Below are positions 25,314 through 33,500 of a DNA stretch of 64,000 bases, piece after piece. This DNA comes from IDS-8 sp040902105 (GTDB lineage Bacteria > Pseudomonadota > Gammaproteobacteria > Steroidobacterales > Woeseiaceae). The first letter of the stretch is position 1. Each line of letters opens with the position of its first letter. Below the pieces are notes generated by a model. That model did not search any database. It was not told the origin of the DNA and worked only from the letters and a program-made list of their open reading frames with translations. The DNA lies in contig JBBDXW010000051.1 in assembly GCA_040902105.1 (NCBI GenBank), positions 41,053 to 105,052 on the forward strand, in the 5' to 3' direction. Made by a program: the position numbers and the translations under genes.

Positions 25314-25514
25314 GTTGGAGCCCGCGAGAGGGGGCGATTCCCACGTCCCTTATTCGCCCGTTCTCACGGGCTCCAACAGGGCTTCGATTGCCGTAGGAGC
25401 CCGCCATTGCGGGCGACCTGTGCAGCCATCAGCGTCGGCGGTGGTCGCCCGCAATGGCGNNNNNNNNNNGGGGGCGATTCCCACGTCCTTTATTCGCCCG
25501 TTCTCACGGGCTCC
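25314..25514. repeat. Composite of type A and type B palindromes with an internal 10-base gap
   Basis: 25314-25377 is a complete type A palindrome (GTTGGAGCCCGCGAGAGG to CACGGGCTCCAAC). 25393-25459 is a type B element (GTAGGAGCCCGCCATTGCGG, then GGTCGCCCGCAATGGCG) that stops at ten N (25460-25469). 25470-25514 repeats the right half of the type A unit almost exactly (GGGGCGATTCCCACGTCC). The N run therefore sits inside a nested or tandem repeat, and the true length is unknown. Confidence 0.85.
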
Positions 25515-25580
25515 TATCGCAATTCCCGGGGCGAGATATTTGACCGATGCTCGTGCATCCGTAGCGGGTCGACCTGGACG

Positions 25581-26693
25581 TCAGAAAAATCCGTGTATCT
25601 CGGCGAAGTACTCGTTCCGGTTCTCCAGGTCGACTTGTGGAATGCCGTCGTAGAGCCGGACGCCCATCCTGCCTTGCAGGAATTGCATCGGCGTGTATTC
25701 CCACAGCAGACTCCACCGAACCTGATGGTCTTCGTCCACGTCGTCGTTCGGGTCGAAATACTCGTAGCTGACCTTCAGGTTGTGGCCCCGCCGGAAAAGC
25801 CAGTTTCCTTCAAGCAGCGATGCAATGGCGTCCTGTTCCACGCCTGATGGCAGATCGTCGGTAATCAGATCCGCCTCGGCCAGCCAGACCACCGGACCGG
25901 TTTTCAGACCGAAGAATGCGTTTTGCATTTGGCGGTCGCCTGAGTCCGCGTCGTTGAAGTTGAAGCTTGCGCCCGCGCGCCAGCGTTGCCGGACAAAATG
26001 CGCAATCCAGCTGAGCTGTTTACCGGTGTCCGTTTCCCCGCCGCCACCGCTACCGTTAGTGACCGTCAACTGCGTCGACCAGGGCCCCGTTTCGTATCCC
26101 AATTGTACGCCCCGGTCCGGGTTGGAGAAATTGATCCCCGTGGTCTGCCGGATAAAGGCGGTATCGTCCTGCAGGCGCAAGCCGTACGGCAGGAAAAATT
26201 GCCCGGCCGCGAGGTGAAATTTGCGGCTTCTGCTGTTGAGCCTGACGTACGCCTCCCGGTTCAGGCCGGAGCCTGGCGCAATCTGCTGATCGACGTACAA
26301 GGACAATCGATCCGGAATCAGTCCGGCCTCGACGTAAACGGTACCGCGGGTGATGCTGAACTCCGACGAGTCATCCGCATTCGGTACGTCAACGTGCTCA
26401 TAGCCGGCGCGCAGATCGGCGCCGACGGACAGCCACTTCGCGATCTCCCCGGTCCACAGATCGGCGCCGGCGGTGCCGATGCGCTCGGCCGGCATCTCGG
26501 TCTGCGCAAAGGCACTGCCAAACGCGTTGCGTTTTCCGCCGCCGGCGGGATGGCTGTGACAGCCGGAGCACTGCATGCCCTTATATACTGCCAGATAGGG
26601 CTCTGCCGCGGCTTTATCGTTTGCGAAGACTGCTGCCAGCATCAAGGCCAGGAGCGCCGTGCTTTGTTTTCGGAGCGCTTTCCGGATGATCAT
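25581..26693 (-). CDS. Outer-membrane porin-like protein with N-terminal c-type heme motif
   Basis: The product is 370 aa from ATG 26693 (GAGGGA directly upstream). After a signal peptide (to about residue 31, DKAAAEP) comes MQCSGCHSHPAGGGKRNAFG, a single CxxCH heme-attachment motif in a small segment. The rest alternates beta-strands with many aromatic and charged residues (LSLYVDQQIAPGSGLNREAY, FHLAAGQFFLPYGLRLQDDT, WLAEADLITDDL) and ends NRNEYFAEIHGFF, as in OprP/OprO-like or unclassified porins of 14-18 strands. A porin that begins with a heme is unusual. It lies 17 bp after a lipoprotein with two heme motifs on the same strand, so they probably form one transcription unit. Role: possibly electron transfer across the outer membrane or metal-related transport (inference). 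Confidence 0.8.
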   Translation of the reverse strand: MIIRKALRKQSTALLALMLAAVFANDKAAAEPYLAVYKGMQCSGCHSHPAGGGKRNAFGSAFAQTEMPAERIGTAGADLWTGEIAKWLSVGADLRAGYEHVDVPNADDSSEFSITRGTVYVEAGLIPDRLSLYVDQQIAPGSGLNREAYVRLNSRSRKFHLAAGQFFLPYGLRLQDDTAFIRQTTGINFSNPDRGVQLGYETGPWSTQLTVTNGSGGGGETDTGKQLSWIAHFVRQRWRAGASFNFNDADSGDRQMQNAFFGLKTGPVVWLAEADLITDDLPSGVEQDAIASLLEGNWLFRRGHNLKVSYEYFDPNDDVDEDHQVRWSLLWEYTPMQFLQGRMGVRLYDGIPQVDLENRNEYFAEIHGFF

Positions 26694-26710
26694 TCCCTCG
26701 ATCCCCGCCG

Positions 26711-27928
26711 TTAACGCTCCGCGCCGTCGGCGATCCACTGGCGAATATCGTCGATGACGGCCTGGTCCAGAGGCGGGCCGCCGAACGGCATCTGCTCACC
26801 TTCTTCTGCCGTTCCCTCGAGCTTCTGAATGATGTAACTGTTGTCCGGGTCGCCCGCCTCGACGCGAGACAGTTCGGGCACCTGGGTGCTGGGGACGCCG
26901 ACCAGGTTGGCGAAACTTGCGTCGGCACTGGTCAGGTCCATGCCGTTCGGCAGCGTGCCGCCCATTGGACCTGTATGGCATACGCTGCAGGTCGGTGTAA
27001 AAACGTTCGTCTGGATCTCGTCGAGCGTTGGGCCTGTTTCAGCCGGCGCTGCCACGGTAAACACGGCTTCGAAGTCGCCGCCTTCGGCGCCGTCTCCGGA
27101 CGGGAACGTTCCCGAGAACTCGCCGTCCAGCGCGTTCGCATCCAGATCGAGGATCACGGACGCTCCGCTGCCCAGGAGTCGCACACGATAGGTGTCCTCA
27201 GCCAGAAACGCGCCGCTCAGGTCGAAAGTCGCACTCATCGGATTCGTGTCCGGGGTGGTGATTGCGGCCGCTTCGACCTGCTCCTCGTTGCCGTCTGAGA
27301 AAGTCCCATCGCCACCGCTCGCTTCCAGAATGAACGTTTCGGCGTTGACCGTGGACACATCCAGCTCGCGATCGAACATCGCAATGATTTCATCCGGCGC
27401 CGTCTCCAGGTCACTGTCCGGCATCGGTGAGAGCGATGTCACGCGAATCGCCTCGCTGGACGGTGCCCTGTCGTCTATGGCGCCATCGATGATCCACTGT
27501 CTGATCACGTCGATGCTTGCCTGCGGCAAGGGCGGTCCGCTTTCGGGCATCCGGACACCGACGCTCGCGGTCCCTTCGAGTTTCTGAATGAGATAGCTGT
27601 TATCCGGATCGCCTGGCGCGACACGAAGGATCGATGGCACCTGGCTGCTGGCAACGTCGACAAGCATGCCGAAACTGTTGGCCTCGTCGAGCCGCAGTCC
27701 CTCGGGTGCCCCCGCTCCTGTATGGCAACCAGACACGGCGCACGTAGGGGTAAATACCTGGTCCTGTATCTCCGAGAAATTCGGCCCGAACGACGAAGGT
27801 GGCGGTGGCTCGGGTGGCGCTCCGTTATCGGCCCCGTCGCCGCTGCCGCCGCCGCAACCCGCCGCGATCCCTGCTGCCAGCATCAATGCCAGCAGTACCC
27901 GATTTGCGGCGAACTGGGAGTTCTGCAT
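26711..27928 (-). CDS. Di-heme lipoprotein with Ig-like middle domain
   Basis: The product is 405 aa. The lipoprotein signal has its lipidation Cys near residue 25 (GIAAGCGGGSG). A Pro-rich linker leads to a first cytochrome-like module with the atypical CAVSGCH (C-x4-CH) at about residue 63, then VAPGDPDNSYLIQKLEGTA and MPESGPPLP, where the Met may be an axial ligand. A middle domain (about 150-290) is Ig-like ('AIRVTSLSPMPDSDLETAPD'). A second module carries CSVCH (CxxCH) and repeats the pattern DPDNSYIIQKLEGTA and MPFGGPPLD. The two modules are clearly internal duplicates. Role: surface or periplasmic electron carrier, likely partner of the downstream heme-porin (inference). Confidence 0.82.
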   Translation of the reverse strand: MQNSQFAANRVLLALMLAAGIAAGCGGGSGDGADNGAPPEPPPPSSFGPNFSEIQDQVFTPTCAVSGCHTGAGAPEGLRLDEANSFGMLVDVASSQVPSILRVAPGDPDNSYLIQKLEGTASVGVRMPESGPPLPQASIDVIRQWIIDGAIDDRAPSSEAIRVTSLSPMPDSDLETAPDEIIAMFDRELDVSTVNAETFILEASGGDGTFSDGNEEQVEAAAITTPDTNPMSATFDLSGAFLAEDTYRVRLLGSGASVILDLDANALDGEFSGTFPSGDGAEGGDFEAVFTVAAPAETGPTLDEIQTNVFTPTCSVCHTGPMGGTLPNGMDLTSADASFANLVGVPSTQVPELSRVEAGDPDNSYIIQKLEGTAEEGEQMPFGGPPLDQAVIDDIRQWIADGAER

Positions 27929-27961
27929 ATTGTCTGCCGATCAGTTGTGGAGTATTACCTG

Positions 27962-28038
27962 GTGTCCTGACTCAGAAGTTCGTCACATAATTCGCTGGCG
28001 GGCCCGACCTGTGCAAACGAACTTCTGAGTCAGGACAC
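27962..28038. mobile_element. Solo 22-bp perfect inverted repeat, MITE-like
   Basis: 27962-27983 and 28017-28038 are exact reverse complements (22 bp, beginning GTGTCCTGACTCAGAAGTTC), separated by 33 bp. No T-tract follows either arm, and it lies between divergent genes, so a terminator is unlikely. The arms look like terminal inverted repeats of a small non-autonomous element or IS remnant; no target-site duplication is obvious. A protein-binding operator for the divergent promoters is the alternative. Confidence 0.6.
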
Positions 28039-28167
28039 TGTAAGTGCGCACCGGTCCGGAAAAAGGTTCAAACGGGCAACACGGATCGACGGTATTCGGC
28101 TCCCTGGACACAGCGCCAACTTTTTTTTACGCCCATTGAACCTTCTGGCTCGTCCGAGGGCACATAC

Positions 28168-28818
28168 ATGGGATGGCCTGCACTGATGACACGGTCTGGC
28201 CAAAGAGGCGAAGCGAGCGAAGAAGCCATGGTGGCTACGGCCGGTAAAAAACCCGATGGCGAAAACGAGCGCGAAGCGGCGTTACTGCAACGTATTGTGC
28301 AACGGGATCGAAACGCGATCGCGGATCTCTACCGGATCTACCACGCACGTCTGTTCAAGTTTATTTTTCGACTCACGCATTCGTACACCGCTGCTGACGA
28401 GCTGGTTAACGACATCATGCTGCTCGTCTGGCAAAACGCCTCGGCCTTCCGAGGCGACTCCAAAGTCTCCACGTGGATTTTTGGCATCGCCTACCGGCAG
28501 GCCATGCGCCATGTTACGCGCAGGCGCCCGGCACTGTCACAACATGCTCGCGCCGAGGAACCGGCGTACGACGACAGCATCGACATCGAAACGGAGGACT
28601 GGGTGTGGCGCGGGCTCCATGCACTGCCGTACGCGCAGCAACTGACCATGGTACTGGTTTTCTACGTCGGCCTGTCCTATTCGGAAACCGCCGAAGTCAC
28701 CCGGTGCCCTGTCAATACCGTAAAAACAAGGATGTTTCATGCACGACGCAAGCTACGCGAGCACCTCGCGGGGTCAGCGACGGCGGACTCACCGCATGAT
28801 GGGAGGCAGCATGGGTAA
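28168..28818 (+). CDS. ECF-family RNA polymerase sigma factor
   Basis: The product is up to 216 aa; ATG 28228 (MVATAGKKPDG) is an alternative start since no strong ribosome site marks 28168. Sigma region 2 covers about residues 50-110 (DLYRIYHARLFKFIFRLTHS, ADELVNDIMLLVWQNASAF, STWIFGIAYRQAMRHV). Region 4 covers about 150-200 (LPYAQQLTMVLVFYVGLSYS, ETAEVTRCPVNTVKTRMFHA RRKL). It heads a three-gene cluster in which each stop overlaps the next start: anti-sigma factor and an S8 protease-like protein. Role: stress or envelope-signal transcription factor; the regulon cannot be read here. Confidence 0.93.
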   Translation: MGWPALMTRSGQRGEASEEAMVATAGKKPDGENEREAALLQRIVQRDRNAIADLYRIYHARLFKFIFRLTHSYTAADELVNDIMLLVWQNASAFRGDSKVSTWIFGIAYRQAMRHVTRRRPALSQHARAEEPAYDDSIDIETEDWVWRGLHALPYAQQLTMVLVFYVGLSYSETAEVTRCPVNTVKTRMFHARRKLREHLAGSATADSPHDGRQHG

Positions 28819-29464
28819 AAAAATGCAGATGGATGATCACGGATTGATCGACAGGCTATTGCCATGGTTCGTCAACGATACGCTTGACGGGGTGGAGCAC
28901 GATCGGGTGCGGCGTCACCTCGGCACCTGCGAGGCGTGCCGGGAGACTGTGTCCCTGTTGTCGGCCGTGCAGTCCACTGTGCGTCACGCGGGAGCGACAC
29001 CGATGGTGCCGCCGCCGCGCACTGAGAGACTGCTCGAGTCAATCGACAGTCTCGACAGGAAAGGCAGACGCTTGCGGCCGCTGGCGATCATGGCGATTGC
29101 GGCATCCCTGGCTGCCGCGCTTGTGGTCATCACGCTTCTGCTGCCGAACCGGGAGCACGCGGTTACGGAACCTGCGCGTTATGAAACGGCCACCGCGCCG
29201 GCGCGCGGCGCGTCCATGGACTATGTGCTCGATGTGCAGTTTGAACGAGGCACTCCGATCGCTGCACAAGAACGCGTGTTGCGCGGTCTCGAGGCACGGG
29301 ACATAAGCCGGAGCGAACCTGACGGCATGTATCGCCTGACCGTCAATCTGCCGGCCGCTTCGCTCGAGGACCTCGAGCGTTTTGCGCGTGACGTCGAGTC
29401 TTTGAGCGAAATCAAATCTGTAAGGGTCATCGCGGTACAGCTGCCAATGAAACGACAGCAATGA
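28811..29464 (+). CDS. Anti-sigma factor with zinc-finger domain and transmembrane segment
   Basis: The product is 217 aa from ATG 28811, with GGGAGG 4 nt upstream, overlapping the sigma stop by 8 bp. The N-terminal zf-HC2 module carries HLGTCEAC (H-x3-C-x2-C) in VRRHLGTCEACRETV. A transmembrane helix follows at about residues 95-115 (LAIMAIAASLAAALVVITLL). The periplasmic part (about 130-217) reads SMDYVLDVQFERGTPIAAQE and RLTVNLPAASLEDLERFARD, a compact alpha/beta domain. Role: membrane-bound zinc anti-sigma that sequesters the upstream sigma factor. Confidence 0.9.
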   Translation: MGKKMQMDDHGLIDRLLPWFVNDTLDGVEHDRVRRHLGTCEACRETVSLLSAVQSTVRHAGATPMVPPPRTERLLESIDSLDRKGRRLRPLAIMAIAASLAAALVVITLLLPNREHAVTEPARYETATAPARGASMDYVLDVQFERGTPIAAQERVLRGLEARDISRSEPDGMYRLTVNLPAASLEDLERFARDVESLSEIKSVRVIAVQLPMKRQQ

Positions 29465-30756
29465 GAAAGCCGCTTGTCATTGTTGCATTGCTGACCGCCC
29501 TGCTCTCGACTATGGCAATGGCCGAAGACCGCGGCGCGGATCCGGCGCGCGACATCCTCGTGACCTTCCCGGACGACGGCGCACGTGTTGTCAGTAGCGG
29601 CACCGGTGAGCCGTACCGGAAGCGGAAGCGCTATTCGATCGGCGCAGACGTTCGACGTCACGCGGCCGAGATCGCCAGCGAATACGCCTTGGATGAAGTC
29701 GATCGCTGGCCGATTCGTTCGCTGTCGGTGTTCTGTTTCATCTACCGGGTGTCCGCGGGCATGGATCGGGAAAGCGTCATCGAGCGCCTCCGGACGGATC
29801 CCCGGGTCGAATCAGCGCAACTCGTGCAGCGTTTCGAAACCCTCGCAAGTCCGCTCCCGGAATATGACGACACTTACGCCAACCTTCAGCGTGGCCTCGA
29901 CGTCATGGAAATTTCCGCCGCGCACCGGTACTCGCGGGGACAGGGCGTCCGGGTGGCGATTGTCGACAGTCATGCAGACGTGGACCACGAAGATCTCGAG
30001 GGACGCGTCACCATAACCCGTATCCTTGCGGACGGCGGAGAATCGCCGAACGCCGAACACGGTACGGCGGTGGCGAGCGTGATAGGCGCCAACGCCAACA
30101 ACGCCAAGGGCATTGTCGGTATCGCACCCGACTCGGTGATGGAGTTGTACGTCGCCTGCCGGGCCGAAGAGGGAGCGCTCAATGCCGTGTGTGACAGCTT
30201 TACGCTCGCCAAGGCGCTGGATGCCATCCTCCGCGGCACCGCGGATATTCTCAACCTGAGCCTGACCGGTCCGGACGATCCATTGCTCGAGCGGCTGCTC
30301 AAGGAGGTTGCGGCGGCAGGTGCCGTCATTGTCGCCGCGCGGCCCGCACAAGCTCGCACTGCCAATCGCTTCCCGGCAAGCCTCGAAGGCGTGATCGGTG
30401 TCGGCAGCAGCGACGGGTGGGGGGCGGCAAAGTGGATTGCCGGTGCGGATACCCTGCGACTGCACGATATCAATGCACCCGGAGAACAGATCATGGTCGC
30501 AGTACCGGACAATGCCTACGATTTTCGTTCGGGCAACTCGCTGTCCGCGGCGCATGTGAGCGGGGTTGTCGCGTTATTGCTGGCCGTGTCCCCGAACATC
30601 TCGCCCGAGATCGTCCAGAGGTATTTGCGAGAGTCGCAGCGTGCCTCGGAGTCGGCATCGCCATCCGTCAACGCTTGCGTCGTACTGCAACTGGCGGATC
30701 GATCCAGAAGTTGTCAGGCATACGGATCGCGAATGGCTGGAACGGCGGACGACTAG
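29461..30756 (+). CDS. S8 (subtilisin-like) serine peptidase, oxyanion-hole Asn apparently replaced
   Basis: The product is 431 aa, overlapping the anti-sigma stop as ATGA. A signal peptide ends near residue 21 (STMAMAEDR). A propeptide-like region runs to about 150. The triad is recognisable: Asp169 in VAIVDSHADVDHEDL, His200 in EHGTAVASVIGA, and Ser360 in SGNSLSAAHVSGVVALLL, where family members read GTSMAAPHVAG. The usual AAGN segment holding the oxyanion Asn reads VIVAARPAQARTANRF, so that Asn is missing. Activity may be reduced or absent. Encoded with a sigma and a membrane anti-sigma factor, it may be the secreted output or a sensor for the anti-sigma periplasmic domain (inference). Confidence 0.88.
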   Translation: MRKPLVIVALLTALLSTMAMAEDRGADPARDILVTFPDDGARVVSSGTGEPYRKRKRYSIGADVRRHAAEIASEYALDEVDRWPIRSLSVFCFIYRVSAGMDRESVIERLRTDPRVESAQLVQRFETLASPLPEYDDTYANLQRGLDVMEISAAHRYSRGQGVRVAIVDSHADVDHEDLEGRVTITRILADGGESPNAEHGTAVASVIGANANNAKGIVGIAPDSVMELYVACRAEEGALNAVCDSFTLAKALDAILRGTADILNLSLTGPDDPLLERLLKEVAAAGAVIVAARPAQARTANRFPASLEGVIGVGSSDGWGAAKWIAGADTLRLHDINAPGEQIMVAVPDNAYDFRSGNSLSAAHVSGVVALLLAVSPNISPEIVQRYLRESQRASESASPSVNACVVLQLADRSRSCQAYGSRMAGTADD

Positions 30757-30763
30757 AGAAGCA

Positions 30764-30860
30764 CTGTAGGAGCCCGCCATTGCGGGCGACCTGCGCGGCG
30801 ATCGGCGAAAGCGGGCGGGTCGCCCGCAATGGCGGNNNNNNNNNNGCGCGGGCTCCTGCC
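30764..30860. repeat. Type B palindrome with internal 10-base gap
   Basis: Starts CTGTAGGAGCCCGCCATTGC at 30764, contains CGATCGGCGAAAGCGGGCGG and GGTCGCCCGCAATGGCGG, then ten N (30836-30845) and GCGCGGGCTCCTG. It lies between the convergent S8 peptidase and TorF-like porin genes. As at 25460, the assembly gap falls within the palindrome. Confidence 0.85.
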
Positions 30861-30883
30861 GGTGGCACTTGCGCAGACGCTCC

Positions 30884-31585
30884 CTAGAACTGCAATTTCG
30901 CGCTCAGCACGATCCGTGCTTTCGCGTGCTCGGGGCTGCTGATAATCGGCACGGCGCGATTGGTGTCGTGATAGCGCAAGTCGACATCGATTCTGCCGAA
31001 GGACCGCGTGACACCCAGTTGCCAATAGGCATAACCGCTCCCCGTCAATTCCGAAACGTCGTAGTAACCCGCCCCGGCTCCGAGCATCAGTTCCGCGCGC
31101 AACGGCCACTCCGCGTGCAGGTCGACGTTGTGCGTGTGGCGCCCGGAATGGAACAGGTCCGGAGAGTGGGAATACTCGAGCCAGATACGGTCGTCGAAAC
31201 TCGCGACCATCGAATACTCGAGAGAATCGTAATCGATATCACCTTCGGTGCCCGGAAACGTGTAGGAAACCACGTTGGCGCCGATGCTCCAGGCATTCCG
31301 CAAATCGTAGGTGTAGCCCAGGTAATAGTTCAACTGGAGATCGCGCTGTCGTGTTGGGCCGCCGCTGATATCGACGCTGGACCCCCAGACTCCCAGGTAC
31401 AACCCGGAATCCAGCGCAATGTCCGCCCCCGCCTGTACGGCCGCATGGCCATCGCTGTAGGTCACACCGCGAAACACGTAATCGGTGGTCAGGACGGCAT
31501 AGCCGGTGACGTCGGCCGCGCAAGCCGCCGAAACCAGCGACGAACCGCACAGCAGCGCCGCGGCGCGCGGGTCTCGATGATTCAT
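30884..31585 (-). CDS. TorF-family putative outer-membrane porin (Gcw_chp)
   Basis: The product is 233 aa from ATG 31585 (MNHRDPRAAALL). The longer frame to 31720 would start inside the type A repeat. A signal peptide ends near residue 24 (AACAADV). The mature protein starts TGYAVLTTDYVFRGVTYSDG, the Gcw_chp/TIGR02001 signature. Beta-strands such as LYLGVWGSSVDISGG, LNYYLGYTY, IWLEYSHS and the C-terminal RIVLSAKLQF follow, ending in Phe. Family role: small outer-membrane barrel, function largely unassigned. Confidence 0.9.
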   Translation of the reverse strand: MNHRDPRAAALLCGSSLVSAACAADVTGYAVLTTDYVFRGVTYSDGHAAVQAGADIALDSGLYLGVWGSSVDISGGPTRQRDLQLNYYLGYTYDLRNAWSIGANVVSYTFPGTEGDIDYDSLEYSMVASFDDRIWLEYSHSPDLFHSGRHTHNVDLHAEWPLRAELMLGAGAGYYDVSELTGSGYAYWQLGVTRSFGRIDVDLRYHDTNRAVPIISSPEHAKARIVLSAKLQF

Positions 31586-31901
31586 CGTTGGACCATTGTG
31601 CTGCTGAATTTCCTGTCGGGCAACCGGCGCTCCTGAAAGGCCCGATAAGGCGGCGGACTCCCGCAGCAGCAATAGAGACCCAGTTGGAGCCCGTGAAAAC
31701 GGCGAATGAAATCCGGGCAATCGCCCGCTGTCGCGCGCTCCAACAGGTTTTTACTGCCGCTGCAGGGACCGTCCGCGGACGACCCTCGCTTGCACCGCAA
31801 GCTGTTCAGTGGCCTTCGCGCGCTCGATGCCCGTCCTGCTACGTTCACTGCACCGATTTGAAGTCCGGCGCAAACCTGGTATACGGAACCTGAAGGCGTT
31901 C
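31586..31901. repeat. Intergenic region with type A palindrome (31683-31744)
   Basis: The 316-bp gap between the TorF-like porin and the DM13 gene contains one type A palindrome (GTTGGAGCCCGTGAAAACGG to GCGCGCTCCAAC) with a less regular right arm. The remainder has short frames only and no recognisable promoter boxes. Confidence 0.75.
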
Positions 31902-32372
31902 TCAACGATACTGCGCTGCGGTAATGAACTGCGAGAACGATTCGCACCATACGACCACGCTGTTGAATTCTGAAATTTCAACCTGCTCTGGAACTGAAAC
32001 AATGAAGGATTCGAACGTCTTTACGTCGCCCAGTCTCACGGAGCTGTCCTTCAACTTCAGGAAATCTTCTTCCGTCTCCACGAACTCACGGGTCAGATAA
32101 AGTTTGTAGTCCGGCCCCGGAGACATTTGTCCTGCAAAGGCAATAGCGCCACGCCCGACGGATACCGAACCCTCGCCCCAGTGCAACAGGTCGCTGCCTT
32201 CCAGATCACGGCGGAATTCGGCTGTATACACAGCACTTTCCGAACTGATTGCGATGTCGTTGGCCGACGGCGCCGACGGCGCCGTGAGAATCGGCAGAGC
32301 GTAAATGCCGGCCACGAATCCGATGAGGAGCGCTAAAAGATGTGAGGCAAACAGCAGCGATACCTTGATCAC
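31902..32372 (-). CDS. DM13-domain protein with N-terminal membrane anchor
   Basis: The product is 156 aa. An uncleaved-looking N-terminal helix (LLFASHLLALLIGFVAGIYA) is followed by a DM13 domain (about residues 50-155): GSDLLHWGEGSVSVG, AFAGQMSPGPDYKLYLTREF, VRLGDVKTFESFIVSVPEQV, and FNSVVVWCESFSQFITAAQY, the closing motif with the conserved Trp-Cys. Family proposal: DM13 is a possible redox or electron-transfer module using its Cys, but this is unproved. The gene stands alone between repeats and a divergent hydrolase. Confidence 0.85.
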   Translation of the reverse strand: MIKVSLLFASHLLALLIGFVAGIYALPILTAPSAPSANDIAISSESAVYTAEFRRDLEGSDLLHWGEGSVSVGRGAIAFAGQMSPGPDYKLYLTREFVETEEDFLKLKDSSVRLGDVKTFESFIVSVPEQVEISEFNSVVVWCESFSQFITAAQYR

Positions 32373-32560
32373 GTTTTCTTCTCCACCGCATCGTGCAAAC
32401 CGTCCCGATCCGCGTAGTCTATCGCGGCTCGCGCGATAAGTACCCGGAGGATATCCTGTTGCGCGCTGCGGGGAACTGCCGGGATCCGATCCCCGGATTT
32501 GTAATTACCGATCCTGCTATGCTCGACGCACGAGTTCCGACACTCGGGGGAGACTGAATT

Positions 32561-33487
32561 TTGAATTTGGCAATGAGACTGCCGAAAGCGGCTACGCTGC
32601 TGGTGACGATAGCGCTATGTTCCGTCGCCATCCCAGGCGCGGCGGCGGAACGGCAGAGGCATACCGTCGACGTCGAACGGCATCCTGTCGCCGTGTGGGA
32701 GAAGAGCGCAGCCGATGCAGACGAAGCCATCCTGCTGGTGCACGGGCGCACGTGGAGCGCAGTGCCGGATTTCGACCTTCAGGTTGACGGCGAGGAGCTG
32801 TCGCTGATGGACGGTCTGGTCGAGGACGGTTATGCCGTCTATGCCGTCGATATGCGCGGCTACGGCGCCACGCCGCGGGACGACACGGGCTGGCTCACGC
32901 CGGAGCGTGCAGCAGACGATCTGGCCGCCGTGGTCTCATGGATTACGGCGCAGAAGAACTGGCGGAAAAAACCGCATCTGTTCGGCTGGTCGATGGGGTC
33001 GACCAACTCGCTCCTGATGGCGCAACGTTACCCGCAGTTGATTTCATCGCTGACCTTGTTCGGCTACTGGCACGATCTCGACCGTGATCTGCCGCCGGAC
33101 GAGCCGGGAATAAAACCGCAGGAACTCCGTAACACCGCGGAAGCGGCCGCCAGCGATTTCATCACCCCGGGATCGATCAGCCGGAAAGCGATCGACACTT
33201 ACGTCGCGATGGCGCTGGAGGCCGACCCGATCAAAACCGATCTTCGCCGCTTCGATCATTACAACGCGCTCGATCCGTCGAAAGTTACCATGCCGGCGCT
33301 CGTGATCCAGGGCGAACACGACCCGATCGCGCCGACGGAACTGCAGGTGAAGCTCTACACGCGGCTCGGCAGCGCACACAAGCAATGGGTAACCGTGCCG
33401 GACGGCGATCACGCAGCTTTCATGGAGTCGCCGCGAACCTATTTTCTTCACGCGCTGGTGAGTTTTCTCGAAGGCGTGCCCAACTGA
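32561..33487 (+). CDS. Secreted alpha/beta hydrolase
   Basis: The product is 308 aa. TTG 32561 has GGGGGAGA 8 nt upstream; ATG 32573 is in frame but too far from it. A signal peptide ends near residue 29 (PGAAAERQ). The hydrolase fold shows the oxyanion HG motif in AILLVHGRTWSA, VYAVDMRGYGATPRD, the nucleophile elbow LFGWSMGSTNSLL (Ser in GWSMGS), the acid in VIQGEHDPIAP and the His in VPDGDHAAFMES. Substrate unknown; probably an esterase, lipase-like enzyme or peptidase of the Hydrolase_4 type. Convergent with the VWA gene, 13 bp apart. Confidence 0.88.
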   Translation: MNLAMRLPKAATLLVTIALCSVAIPGAAAERQRHTVDVERHPVAVWEKSAADADEAILLVHGRTWSAVPDFDLQVDGEELSLMDGLVEDGYAVYAVDMRGYGATPRDDTGWLTPERAADDLAAVVSWITAQKNWRKKPHLFGWSMGSTNSLLMAQRYPQLISSLTLFGYWHDLDRDLPPDEPGIKPQELRNTAEAAASDFITPGSISRKAIDTYVAMALEADPIKTDLRRFDHYNALDPSKVTMPALVIQGEHDPIAPTELQVKLYTRLGSAHKQWVTVPDGDHAAFMESPRTYFLHALVSFLEGVPN

Positions 33488-33500
33488 TTACAGAGTCTGA

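Noticed and set aside
25314..25514. Possible CRISPR array
   Set aside because: Repeats are palindromes with variable spacing and no unique spacers of equal size.
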